DNA of 64,000 bases from a virus. The first letter of the stretch is position 1. Every line of letters begins with the position of its first letter. Shown one piece after another: positions 33,462 to 42,294 of the stretch. The position numbers and the translations under genes are program-made. The stretch spans positions 1 to 64,000 of the IMG/VR virus record IMGVR_UViG_3300020471_000004, one strand, 5' to 3'. The notes beneath the pieces are model-generated. The model was not told the DNA's origin. It saw only the letters and a program-made list of their open reading frames with translations, and made no database searches.

Positions 33462-34828
33462 AACATGTTCCTGTTAATCGTATGCTTTACCCAAGTGCAA
33501 CATTCTGAATAAGTTTGCCTAATAGGGTTAATTAAAGTAAGTTGGTTAGAGTTTACTACAGTATACGGTTCTTTTTCGCTGCGACCTGTCCGGAAAGCAC
33601 TCTCAGTAAAACCGTCATAAAGTTTCGCTACCCAGCTACGTGTGTTTGCTCCTGTACCCTTGATTTTAGGGTCAGATTCAATACGACCAATATGGTCACC
33701 GCCATACATTATATCGTACTTGGTTCTTTCGGCATCAGTCAGCTTACGTTGAGAAGGACATACTCTAAAACTAATACGGGGCCTAGTGGCCGATTCAGAA
33801 TCGAGGCTATCTAGTTCACTAGGTATATCTATGTATTCTTCTTTGTCATCCTCAAGAAACTTATCAATATCTTCTTTACTAGGAACAAACTTCTCCTGTT
33901 CCATATCGTGACGTATCTCCAGTAGACCTATCTTTTTGGACAAAGTATCAAAGTCTATGCCTGTTAACCAATCCATGTAGTGTTTGACAAAACGTTCCAT
34001 GGTAGGGTTTGTTTCAGGGTCAGACAAGTCTTCTTCGTATTCTTCATCCTCTTCTTCAGGTTCTTCTGCACTAAGGCTTGACCATCTAGAAAGAGATACA
34101 CGATCTAACCAAGCATCAAATTCCTGCTTGTACTCGTCTTGGGGAGTAAGTAGGCGTGATACACTGTTAGACTCTAGTTTTTGCTTGGAATACTCTTGAA
34201 GGTCTTTGTAGTTAGAAGGGCCTAAGAAAGCACTTAGCAATACTTTGCTTACGCTTTTGCCAATCTTTTTCCAGCGACCTTGTCCTAAAGTATTCTCATT
34301 GACAGCATCTAACAGCTTTAACGCAGAGCGACCGCCTCTGCGGTCACTGTCTTGTGCATCTTTGGCACTATATTTACCTTTAAGAATCTTACCGGCAAAG
34401 CCGTTGAACTCTCTACGACCTTGTGGTGAAAACTTGCTGTCCATAACCTGGACAACTTTCGTAAAGCTATCTTTTATTTTCTTAAAGTTTTCTTTCATGT
34501 CCATGCGTACAGCAGGAGCGTTTACTTCAAGACGGTCAGTTTCTTCCTGTACAAGAGCTGCTTCTTGGGCTCTAATCTCACGAGACTTAGGTAACTGCTC
34601 TTTCTTAACAGGTTTCGCAGGTTTCGCTTTAGGTCGAGCAGCTTTACGAGTGGTCTTGTTAGAAGGTTTAGCTTTAGGCTTTTTAGGCTCATTGATTCTA
34701 AGCTTACCTGATTTAACACCTTTAGCGTATTTGCTATTAGGGTGCTTTTCTATGTAAGCTTTTCTTCTAGCTGGACCTGCCTTTTTCCACCAGTTAGATT
34801 CTTGTGCAGATAAGGATATAAGTGTCAT
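33458..34828 (-). CDS. Internal head protein with two processing motifs
   Basis: 456 residues from the ATG at 34826-34828, which overlaps the upstream glycosyltransferase stop as ATGA. It starts MTLISLSAQESNWWKKAG, then R-R-K-A-Y-I-E-K-H-P-N-S-K-Y-A-K (about 21-36), also present in the coiled-coil protein at 24294-25271. Basic residues dominate 37-90; LESNSVS begins at 218; an acidic stretch lies near 255-275; LDSESA is at 342-347 and separates a compact C-terminal domain (350-456) from the rest. Cleavage at 347 would free it. Confidence 0.6.
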   Translation of the reverse strand: MTLISLSAQESNWWKKAGPARRKAYIEKHPNSKYAKGVKSGKLRINEPKKPKAKPSNKTTRKAARPKAKPAKPVKKEQLPKSREIRAQEAALVQEETDRLEVNAPAVRMDMKENFKKIKDSFTKVVQVMDSKFSPQGRREFNGFAGKILKGKYSAKDAQDSDRRGGRSALKLLDAVNENTLGQGRWKKIGKSVSKVLLSAFLGPSNYKDLQEYSKQKLESNSVSRLLTPQDEYKQEFDAWLDRVSLSRWSSLSAEEPEEEDEEYEEDLSDPETNPTMERFVKHYMDWLTGIDFDTLSKKIGLLEIRHDMEQEKFVPSKEDIDKFLEDDKEEYIDIPSELDSLDSESATRPRISFRVCPSQRKLTDAERTKYDIMYGGDHIGRIESDPKIKGTGANTRSWVAKLYDGFTESAFRTGRSEKEPYTVVNSNQLTLINPIRQTYSECCTWVKHTINRNML

Positions 34829-35967
34829 ACTTTTTCCAATTTCGTTTGCAGCCACATCAAGTTATTACCTATACGAAGTTTGTCTTTCTCAGGAATATAA
34901 GCTTCTTTCTCACTAAGCAACTGTCCGTATATAGTAAATGCCTGTCGGTAATCACCGAAGATATTCAAAGAATACGCGGCTAAATCATAGAGTTTCCACT
35001 CTAAGTACCCTTGTTTATTATAAATTACATTTTGTTGGGTATTTTCAATATCAGAAAGCAATTCTATACCGTGAGTTGCCCAGTAGAAACAAGACTGAGC
35101 ATCTTGTTTTTCGTAGTAGTGTTGAGCAAAAGTATACGCGGCCTCTACAGAAGTAGGCTCGATAGAAAGCGCACGGTACAAACTCGCTCTAGGATCTATT
35201 TCTAGTTTAGAGCAGGCGTCTGCTTGCAATAAATATGCATCTACTCTTTGCGCCTCGGTTCCTTCACATTTCTCTATGTCTTGCAAGATATTATAAGTTA
35301 TTTGCCAGTTCCCTTCATAGCTGTGCTCTCTTGCTAGGTAATACAGGGTTCTTAAATCAGTAGGGTTCTCTACATGCTGCTTAGCCAAAAGAGGCATGTA
35401 ATCACGAGGCTTACTATTATCTTTAAGGTGTCGTACACCTATGCCTGAATATATGTAGTCAGGCTCACCTTCTAAACTTACCAGAATTTCATGGCAAGAA
35501 TACTTCCATCTAAAACCTCTAGCGGTATGTATTTTATTCTGGCTATAGGTCATGAGTTCTACACCGTTATTTTCGGCAAAAATCATTTTTGTTTGTAAAA
35601 CCAGATAGCGTTTTAAATCGATGCCGTTATCAACAACAAGTTTAGCTAGCTTTTGGTACCAGTCAGGATCAATACGCTCGTCTAGGTCTAACCACATAAG
35701 CAAATCGTAAAAGTCACAATGCTTTTGGGCTTGTTCCATTGCCATGTTACGTGCAATAGAGAAATCAAAGGGATCTATTAATGCCTGGTGCAACTCTATC
35801 TTACCAGGGTATTTGTTTTGCATTTCTTTTATTAAGCTTACAGAGCTGTCTTCACTGCCTGTATCAAGTAGAACTATTTGGTTAACACTTTTGACCAAGC
35901 TTTCTATCCAAGGCACTACGTTGTTTTGCTCATTTTTTAGAATAGAGTATGCTACGATTTTAAACAT
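34825..35967 (-). CDS. GT2-type glycosyltransferase with TPR-like C-terminus
   Basis: 380 residues from the ATG at 35965-35967. The first ~220 residues form a GT-A fold: I-L-K-N-E-Q-N-N-V-V-P-W-I-E-S-L, L-L-D-T-G-S-E-D-S-S, F-S-I-A-R-N-M-A, and the metal-binding W-L-D-L-D-E-R. The rest (about 220-380) has repeated helix pairs resembling TPR. Known proteins of this build transfer sugars to proteins or cell-surface glycans. It sits within the internal-protein run between the Big_9-like protein and the 456-aa protein, so modification of virion proteins is possible. Confidence 0.75.
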   Translation of the reverse strand: MFKIVAYSILKNEQNNVVPWIESLVKSVNQIVLLDTGSEDSSVSLIKEMQNKYPGKIELHQALIDPFDFSIARNMAMEQAQKHCDFYDLLMWLDLDERIDPDWYQKLAKLVVDNGIDLKRYLVLQTKMIFAENNGVELMTYSQNKIHTARGFRWKYSCHEILVSLEGEPDYIYSGIGVRHLKDNSKPRDYMPLLAKQHVENPTDLRTLYYLAREHSYEGNWQITYNILQDIEKCEGTEAQRVDAYLLQADACSKLEIDPRASLYRALSIEPTSVEAAYTFAQHYYEKQDAQSCFYWATHGIELLSDIENTQQNVIYNKQGYLEWKLYDLAAYSLNIFGDYRQAFTIYGQLLSEKEAYIPEKDKLRIGNNLMWLQTKLEKV

Positions 35968-36886
35968 AGAGAATATTTCCGCTTTCCCACCATTTAGTTC
36001 CATAGTCTTGTGTTATACGGAAGGTGTAATCAGTATAACGGTTATAATCAAGACCATTGTTGATGTATCTGTAATAAGGTACGCCGTTTCTATAGCCACC
36101 GTGTACTCTTCTTACACGATGATGGAAATATAGACGTTGTACCAATTTAAGAGTATAATTCTTACCTGTAGGTCTATAAGGTACAAGGGACTCTCCTTCA
36201 TAGCCTTGCATATCTGAATCATTTTCTGCAACGAAGCCGCTAAAGCTGTTTGCAGGATCTCTCACACGGGGATAATAGCCTGTGGCGTATCCAGAGACAT
36301 ACTGGGTTTGATGCAAAAGCTTATCCTGCGAAAATATTTTAGTGCGACCATCTTCTTTTTTGGCGTATTTGTAATCTTCCCAATACCAGAAGTAACGAGT
36401 GAATAAAGGAACAGGCTCACCTACAGGAGTGTATTCGAGAAGATCTACAGAGTAAGTTTCAGATTGTTGGTCAAAGGTAAGGTTAGTAAACTCTGCTCCG
36501 TACCATCTGATAACATCAATAAGAACCTGAGCCATAAGACTGCGTTGAGTACCGTTGGATAGAATATAAGTCAGGCAGTCTTGTCCTAAGTACCCAGGGA
36601 TAGACCGATATATGATAGAAGGTTTTATTTGGTCGGTAGTTGCTGTACCGTGAGCAGGAGGCTCTGTGAGGATAGGACGCATACGCCATCCCCTCTGTAC
36701 TGCCATTCGGGACATTACTTCTGGGTCAGGCGATGTGAAGTCTTCAGGGTCACGGGCGCCTTGAAGACGCCACTCTGATAAATCAATAGTAAACGGCTGC
36801 CCTGTACGAGCAGTTACCGTTAAGTCAGGAGCAAATGGTACGTAGTTTCTCCACGTATCAAGAGATATTAAGTTTCCGTATAACAT
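35960..36886 (-). CDS. Virion structural protein with Ig-like (Big_9-type) domain
   Basis: 308 residues from ATG at 36884-36886 (AAGG upstream; an in-frame TTG lies two codons earlier). Residues about 70-130 show P-P-A-H-G-T-A-T, I-I-Y-R-S-I-P-G-Y-L-G-Q-D-C-L-T-Y-I-L-S-N-G-T, the usual pattern of Ig-like cadherin/Big_9 repeats. The rest is rich in Tyr and Arg with no recognised domain. It overlaps its neighbours at both ends. It is probably a surface or fibre-attached protein; exact place unknown. Confidence 0.5.
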   Translation of the reverse strand: MLYGNLISLDTWRNYVPFAPDLTVTARTGQPFTIDLSEWRLQGARDPEDFTSPDPEVMSRMAVQRGWRMRPILTEPPAHGTATTDQIKPSIIYRSIPGYLGQDCLTYILSNGTQRSLMAQVLIDVIRWYGAEFTNLTFDQQSETYSVDLLEYTPVGEPVPLFTRYFWYWEDYKYAKKEDGRTKIFSQDKLLHQTQYVSGYATGYYPRVRDPANSFSGFVAENDSDMQGYEGESLVPYRPTGKNYTLKLVQRLYFHHRVRRVHGGYRNGVPYYRYINNGLDYNRYTDYTFRITQDYGTKWWESGNILYV

Positions 36887-37124
36887 CGTCAAACCCTTGT
36901 TGGTCTAACACGCTAGGACATGCACTGAGTACAACTGGTGCAGTATCGTTACGAGCTAGAGATAACATTCGTTTGAAGATACCTGTAGTATAAGCATAGT
37001 ACTGGTCATCGTCAGGACTAAAGCGCTTTGTTGCCAGAGTCTTGGCTCGTTCCCATACCTTTTCTACGGCGGCGATCTTCATGTTTCTTTGGTCAGATAC
37101 TTTTTTTAAGTAATCATTCGGCAT
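36858..37124 (-). CDS. Hypothetical protein
   Basis: 88 residues, helical, with a basic N-terminal half (Y-L-K-K-V-S-D-Q-R-N-M-K-I-A-A-V-E-K). It starts 2 bases after the ligase gene and overlaps the next gene by 29 bases. No domain is recognised. Its small size and position make a partner of the ligase or of the structural protein equally possible. Confidence 0.55.
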   Translation of the reverse strand: MPNDYLKKVSDQRNMKIAAVEKVWERAKTLATKRFSPDDDQYYAYTTGIFKRMLSLARNDTAPVVLSACPSVLDQQGFDDVIRKLNIS

Positions 37125-37126
37125 AA

Positions 37127-39142
37127 CTAGATTCCATACTCTGATTTGAACTCGTCTAAGGTCATTACGGGAATACCTGCGTTTTCTGCTTTATCTACTT
37201 TACTTGATGTGTAAGCTTCATCTTTGATGACAAGAATAGTAGTATCAGATTTCATAGACTGAACTTTACCGCCTTGCTGTTCTATATAACGAGCAAGGTC
37301 TTTGTCTCTTACGCCAGTAAACGTTATTCGCTGTCCTTCAAACTCGTTCCCTTGTGCCTGTTCAGGTTCAGGTATAACTAGTTCTACGTTTAAATTACTA
37401 GCAAGTTTGAAAACACGCGGAAGACTTTTGGCAAATTCTCCAGCTAGCTTTTTGAAGCCTTTAATTTGCTCTATATCTTCTTGAACGTCCTCCACTTCGG
37501 CATCTTCCCAATAAAGTACATCGTCACCGTATTCGTCTACAATCTTTTGAACACGTTCTTTACCGAAACTAGGCATATAACCAGAAGCCACACAAAAATC
37601 AACAAAGGTTGGATCAGTCGTGACTTCACGTATGCGAGAAATAAAATCTCTAATAGACTTGTCTGCCCATCCGTCTACTCCTTTTAGGTCACGCGGTTTT
37701 ATTCGCATTACTTTTCGGGGAGTATTATAACCTAGTGCAATAAGCTTTTCGAAAGTGCTTTGTTTGAATCCTTCAAGACCTAGCGTTACAAAAAAGTGTG
37801 TAAGTTTCTTGGCGCGAGACTCTCCGCCTTTACTTGTAGATACTGCGTGTACTCCTTTTACCTTGTAGGGAAACGGAGGTTCAGCAGCTTTACGTGCAGG
37901 TTTAACAACTTCTACAATATAAGGTATAACACCGCCTGAACGAACAACTTTTATTTGAGCACCTACGTTAATGGGTTTCTGGTCTAGATTCTTTTTAGCA
38001 TCTGCTTTCTTGAAACCGTTCTGTATATAAAATAAAGAGTGTGCCAAGAAGTTTGATACCGTAACACCACCTAACCTAATAGGGTCAATGCTGATAGTAG
38101 GTACTATAATATTGTTCCGAGATATTTCCCAATCAACAGATTTGACTGGAACTACTTTCATTGCAGCCTCAGAGTTTTCTTTAAAGGCAGCAGCATGTTT
38201 AGCATAAGACTTTTGAGGAGTATAAGCCACGTCTTTGGCAACTATAATACCATCTATCTCATAAGAAGAATTTTCAATGCGGTTGTTGTATATCTGACTT
38301 AAAGAGTTGCTAGGGTCATCTGCAATAAAGTTATCAGTGGTAATATGCCATACCGTAGTAAACTTTAGCTTTTTAAGAAGTTGCAGTTGCTTAGAGATAG
38401 GTCCACCTGCTGTTCTACCTTGTTGAACTTCATAGAAAACAACGTCAATATCTCGCATGTGTCGTTGGTACTGCTTGAAGTCTTTAGAGCCTGCCAACTT
38501 GTTAAGTACTCCACCTGCCATGTTACGCGCAGCCTTGAAAGTACCTTCGGTGTTCTTAGTCTTGTCGTGCTTTGTGTCAAAAGTAGATGTTTTAACGATA
38601 GCCTCAGCCCGGGCTATGAACCGAGTTTTAATTGGTATCCTTTTAGGTATGCGAAGATAAGGGATCCAATGTGATACGTCTTGACCTACAGTACCGTCAC
38701 CTCTGGTTGCTGCTTGAACACATACGCCCTTTTCATATACAACTTGCAAGCTAATACCGTCTAGCTTATCCATTATAGTGTAAGCAGACTCGGGGTCTAA
38801 GAATTTAGCAAGTGCCTTGGTATTAGGCTTTATCTTGGTCATGCTAGGCATATAGACAGGAAGTTTAACTTCGATTCTGCCTTTAGAAACAGCCGCACCT
38901 ACTTGTTTCCATATCTTGTTTCTAGGCTGCATATCTTTGACAATATCTTCGATAACATCATAATGGCTATCAGGTAGCAGCTCTTTAGAGTTAGTGTAGT
39001 ACTCTCTTAGTACTTGGATCACTTCTATTTGCTTTCTTTTAGGCAAGTCTTCTACTGATTCTGGCTCTGCCAAGAGTTGGCTAATGGTTCGTTTTAGGTC
39101 AGCGTTCAACTTACTTCGAGCAATTCGGGATCTATAGTTCAT
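37127..39142 (-). CDS. ligA: NAD-dependent DNA ligase (LigA-type), zinc finger lost
   Basis: 671 residues. The adenylation domain has K126-L-D-G, the AMP-accepting motif, R147-G-D-G, E295-I-D-G-I-I-V-A-K and A-F-K at 319-321. An OB-fold follows, then helix-hairpin-helix repeats (K-G-V-D-G-W near 480) and a C-terminal BRCT domain (about 594-671, F-E-G-Q-R-I-T-F-T-G). The Cys4 zinc finger that normally follows the OB-fold is absent: no cysteines lie there. Domain Ia, which binds NAD, seems shortened. It seals nicks in duplex DNA with NAD. It is unusual in a head-protein run and lacks the internal-protein peptide. Confidence 0.85.
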   Translation of the reverse strand: MNYRSRIARSKLNADLKRTISQLLAEPESVEDLPKRKQIEVIQVLREYYTNSKELLPDSHYDVIEDIVKDMQPRNKIWKQVGAAVSKGRIEVKLPVYMPSMTKIKPNTKALAKFLDPESAYTIMDKLDGISLQVVYEKGVCVQAATRGDGTVGQDVSHWIPYLRIPKRIPIKTRFIARAEAIVKTSTFDTKHDKTKNTEGTFKAARNMAGGVLNKLAGSKDFKQYQRHMRDIDVVFYEVQQGRTAGGPISKQLQLLKKLKFTTVWHITTDNFIADDPSNSLSQIYNNRIENSSYEIDGIIVAKDVAYTPQKSYAKHAAAFKENSEAAMKVVPVKSVDWEISRNNIIVPTISIDPIRLGGVTVSNFLAHSLFYIQNGFKKADAKKNLDQKPINVGAQIKVVRSGGVIPYIVEVVKPARKAAEPPFPYKVKGVHAVSTSKGGESRAKKLTHFFVTLGLEGFKQSTFEKLIALGYNTPRKVMRIKPRDLKGVDGWADKSIRDFISRIREVTTDPTFVDFCVASGYMPSFGKERVQKIVDEYGDDVLYWEDAEVEDVQEDIEQIKGFKKLAGEFAKSLPRVFKLASNLNVELVIPEPEQAQGNEFEGQRITFTGVRDKDLARYIEQQGGKVQSMKSDTTILVIKDEAYTSSKVDKAENAGIPVMTLDEFKSEYGI

Positions 39143-39582
39143 TTTATTATTAAACCTATTGAAATCTTTTCAGGAGCATACGCAAATAAAACATCGAACA
39201 TCCCTGATACAGAGTTATAAAGAACCTCTACATAAGATACTTCTCGGTCGTCACCTGAGTATTCCTCTATCTGAAAAACAGGCAAAAGGTCAGAGACAGT
39301 AACAGGTTGTCCAGTCAGGCAGAAGCGTACTCTGCCGTTAACGTCTTTTTTGGTTACTTCTACATCAGGCTTTCTTTTTAGCAAAGCGCTCCAATCTAAA
39401 ACTTGTGTAAGAACAGGTACAGGTTCACTAGTAGACAAGGTAGGCTCCTTAACAGCTATAAGATCATCTTTGTCGTAAAATCCTACAATGTATTGAGTTT
39501 CCTCAGGCTTCTGAGCTTTGCATAACACACCATTTTTATAGACCAGCGCGTCTCCAGGTCTTATATCTAAATCAACCATCAT
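39139..39582 (-). CDS. Hypothetical protein, MVDLD start
   Basis: 147 residues. The N-terminus MMVDLDIRPGDALVYKNG recalls the MKIDL peptide only weakly; it continues as a small beta-rich unit (D-A-L-V-Y-K-N-G, Y-I-V-G-F-Y-D-K-D-D-L-I-A-V), which may be another SH3-like module. The second half has no recognised domain. It overlaps the ligase gene by ATGA. Function unknown. Confidence 0.55.
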   Translation of the reverse strand: MMVDLDIRPGDALVYKNGVLCKAQKPEETQYIVGFYDKDDLIAVKEPTLSTSEPVPVLTQVLDWSALLKRKPDVEVTKKDVNGRVRFCLTGQPVTVSDLLPVFQIEEYSGDDREVSYVEVLYNSVSGMFDVLFAYAPEKISIGLIIK

Positions 39583-39583
39583 T

Positions 39584-39913
39584 CTACGCTAGTTGGATTA
39601 TTACGTAAGACTCTGCCTTTGCTTGGTCATACACGACATTGAGTACAGGTCGTGTCAAGGCAGTTTGGGAATAGCCTACAAGGTCTTTACCTATTGCTTC
39701 AAGCACTTGCTTATAAATAGGCTTTTGCTCTACATTAGAAAAATCCCAAGTAGTCTTTGAATTCTCTGTAGTTACCTTCGGATAAAGTTTTTCATCTACT
39801 GCACCTTCATCCAAAGCTGCCTGTACTTGGTCTAAGCAGGATGCAACATCAGTACCTGTAGTAATATCGGCATCACAAGAGCCTGATATAATACTGTTTA
39901 AGTCTAAATTCAT
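39584..39913 (-). CDS. Small internal-type protein, MNLDL start
   Basis: 109 residues from ATG at 39911-39913, chosen because GAGGAT lies 7 bases upstream; a longer start at 39934 has none as good. It starts MNLDLNSIISGSCDADIT, similar to the MKIDL type. The rest is acidic, helical and unrecognised. It follows the 211-aa gene by 33 bases. Confidence 0.5.
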   Translation of the reverse strand: MNLDLNSIISGSCDADITTGTDVASCLDQVQAALDEGAVDEKLYPKVTTENSKTTWDFSNVEQKPIYKQVLEAIGKDLVGYSQTALTRPVLNVVYDQAKAESYVIIQLA

Positions 39914-39946
39914 AGAATATCCTCTTTGTTGCATCCTATTTACAGT

Positions 39947-40582
39947 TTAGTAAGGCAAACCTGCTAAACTTCTACCAGTAATGAACTTGTAGAATTCTTT
40001 AGATGGAGGTACGCCTGCACGTAGGTAAGTTCTAACGCCTTGCGGCCAGCGCCATTTATCTAAAGAGTATTCTCCTGAACCTGCATTGCCTCCTGTCCAG
40101 CGATTGTGGGCATCACCTTTATTACGGGTTAAGCGAGCTTCTTTTTGCTTTAAAGTAAGCTGACGTAAGAAATCTGCTTTGTCGTAGCCTCTAACATCCA
40201 TTGCAACAGGGAAAGGCAGTTTACCTCTTGCAGAAATCGAAGGTCTCCAGTACCCGAAGACTTTTCTAGGGAACGCTTTGCCTGCATTAAGCTCTTTAAA
40301 CAGTGCTTTACTGTGCGTACCAGGCTTACGTGCAAGTTTTATTGAAGCAGAATCATCTTTTAGCTTCTGGGCTTTGGCTTTACCTACAGCCTTCTTCGGT
40401 TTAAACTTGACTGTTATCTGCACTTCACCACCAAGGTTGTAACCTACCTTAAAGTTCTTGGCAGTTAAGGAACGTGGAAGCTCTGTTTTGTCACCTAATG
40501 CCTCAAGCAACGTAGTTTGAAACTGTTCTGTGCTTTTGGCTATTTTGTCTACAGCACTATTGGATTGTAATTGTACCTTCAT
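39947..40582 (-). CDS. Internal head protein, basic, QSNSA targeting peptide
   Basis: 211 residues. It starts MKVQLQSNSAVDKIAKS, with the S-N-S-A ending. Mature residues are strongly basic (K-P-K-K-A-V-G-K-A-K-A-Q-K-L-K, R-G-K, K-Q-K-E-A-R-L-T-R-N-K) with a C-terminal aromatic segment (W-R-W-P-Q-G-V-R-T-Y-L-R-A-G). This composition suits DNA contact inside the head. Gap to the upstream gene is 2 bases. Confidence 0.6.
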   Translation of the reverse strand: MKVQLQSNSAVDKIAKSTEQFQTTLLEALGDKTELPRSLTAKNFKVGYNLGGEVQITVKFKPKKAVGKAKAQKLKDDSASIKLARKPGTHSKALFKELNAGKAFPRKVFGYWRPSISARGKLPFPVAMDVRGYDKADFLRQLTLKQKEARLTRNKGDAHNRWTGGNAGSGEYSLDKWRWPQGVRTYLRAGVPPSKEFYKFITGRSLAGLPY

Positions 40583-40584
40583 AC

Positions 40585-42285
40585 CTAACTCGCAATTGGT
40601 TCATTTGACTTATCGTACATATCACGTTTGTTGTAATACTCGGTAAATTCTTTAGGGTTAAGTTTACGCAAACGTTTAGCTTGCTGCTCTATTGTTGCTT
40701 TTTTCCGAGTATCGAATCGGATAGTCTGGTAGTTACCATCATCGGCGCCTATGTCATAGACTTTGTATACTGTGATATTCTCGTTCTTTTTAAGAGGATA
40801 AATATCTAAGATAACAAACTCTCTTTTTTCAGTTTCGTCTTTATCAAACTGAATAACATCGCCTTCTTCAAACGGTTCCTCTTTTTCAGGTTCTTGTTCA
40901 TCCGAATCTTCCTCTGATTCCTCTTGGTCGTCTTCATCTTCGGATTCCTCCTCAGTTTCTTCCTCAAGGTCGTCTTCGTAATCTTCGTCATCCTCGTCAT
41001 AGTCAGCAGAGTCTAAAGCTTCTTCTTGTTCAGCTTCTTCGTTTGCTTCTTCATAGGTAAGGTCTTCTTCGTCCTCATCCTCTTCATCAATGTCGAGTTC
41101 ATCTTCTTCATCGAGGTCATCTAGATCTAGGTCATCGTCTTCGTCATCGTCTTTTGCGATTTGGACAGAACGACCTTTCCTCCGAGCTTCTTCCAGTTCT
41201 TCATCAAATATCTCTTCTACTGCTTTGGTATCAGCCTCAGGATCTACAATCTCATCTTCTTCTACCTCAGCATCCTGGTCCTCGTCATCTAAGTCAACGT
41301 CATCGATAGTATCAACGTCAATATCAAAATCGTCATCTTCCTCTAGATCAATGTTATTGAACTTACGAGCAGCAGGAGTTTTTTGTTCCATTTGATCACG
41401 TAAATACTCTTCAGGATTCTTCAAGTCTACAGGAGCATAGTCTTTAGGAACAGTAGGTTCTTGTTCAAGAACTTCACGTATTCTGCGTTTTTCTTCTTCA
41501 CGTTCTTTGCGTAGGCGTTCCTTTTCTTTCTCGATTGCCTGACGTTTTTCTTCGCGTTGCTTTTCTCTAAGAGCTTTAGCTTGTTCACGTTGCTTGGCTT
41601 TAGCACTTGATACTTTGCGTTGTTGCTCTTGTGCAATTTCTTCAAGGGTTACTTTACCTCTTAACCAATTTGCACGAGGCAAAATAGCACTTGCTTCTAC
41701 CATAGCATCGTAGGTATCTGAAGGTATATTCCAAAAAGAACCGTCATCGAATACAACTACACCACCTCGGGCTTGTTTCATAAAGCGAAGACCGAACTTT
41801 GTACCTTTAGGAATTTCAAAGCCTTTCTTGCTGGTCTTGTTGTACTTGAACCTAGTATCTTTGAGTTTACGCCATTGGTAATTACTGAAATCAACTCCGT
41901 TCTTAGACTCTTGTTTGACTTTGTTTTGAGGCTTAAACCTCTGAGCCATATAGTCCACAGATTTAGGAACGTTAATTCGTATAGCGCGTTGTCTGCCTCC
42001 GCCTCTCTTGTCTTGAATAGGAGGCATACGGCGTTTTTTCTTAGAGCGTTCTTCTAAGTAATTCAAGTCGCGCTCGTCAATAGTATGCGCGTAATTGTAA
42101 GTATCAGGAAAAATAAGATAGAACTTATTACCTCTAATAGGTTTAATTCCGAATACAGCACCCCGTTCTACACGAGGCGCCTTTTTGTTGCTTACTAGAG
42201 TTCTAGCTCTAGGGCCGTTGTATTCGTACCACTTGTAATTAGGTAAATCACTAAAAACAACAGTAGCACTTTCTGATATTAGCAT
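40585..42285 (-). CDS. Internal head protein, two SH3-like modules, acidic tract
   Basis: 566 residues. It starts MLISESATVVFSDLP. Residues 17-90 (Y-K-W-Y-E-Y-N-G, A-V-F-G-I-K-P-I-R-G-N-K-F-Y-L-I) form the SH3-like module shared with 13917-14603; residues 125-215 (Y-Q-W-R-K-L, G-T-K-F-G-L-R-F) look like a second copy. A charged coiled coil follows (215-290), then a stretch of Asp/Glu with few breaks (310-490) and a compact C-terminal domain (490-566). The acidic tract parallels the scaffold. It may be a core-associated protein, targeted by its N-terminal peptide. Confidence 0.6.
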   Translation of the reverse strand: MLISESATVVFSDLPNYKWYEYNGPRARTLVSNKKAPRVERGAVFGIKPIRGNKFYLIFPDTYNYAHTIDERDLNYLEERSKKKRRMPPIQDKRGGGRQRAIRINVPKSVDYMAQRFKPQNKVKQESKNGVDFSNYQWRKLKDTRFKYNKTSKKGFEIPKGTKFGLRFMKQARGGVVVFDDGSFWNIPSDTYDAMVEASAILPRANWLRGKVTLEEIAQEQQRKVSSAKAKQREQAKALREKQREEKRQAIEKEKERLRKEREEEKRRIREVLEQEPTVPKDYAPVDLKNPEEYLRDQMEQKTPAARKFNNIDLEEDDDFDIDVDTIDDVDLDDEDQDAEVEEDEIVDPEADTKAVEEIFDEELEEARRKGRSVQIAKDDDEDDDLDLDDLDEEDELDIDEEDEDEEDLTYEEANEEAEQEEALDSADYDEDDEDYEDDLEEETEEESEDEDDQEESEEDSDEQEPEKEEPFEEGDVIQFDKDETEKREFVILDIYPLKKNENITVYKVYDIGADDGNYQTIRFDTRKKATIEQQAKRLRKLNPKEFTEYYNKRDMYDKSNEPIAS

Positions 42286-42294
42286 AAGTGATCC

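Noticed and set aside
36892-36892. TTG start two codons upstream for the Big_9-like gene
   Set aside because: ATG at 36886 has AAGG at suitable distance; TTG is possible but less likely.
41090-41395. Plus-strand Ser-rich frame opposite the 566-aa gene
   Set aside because: Same effect: the acidic tract of the minus-strand gene reads as Ser on the other strand.
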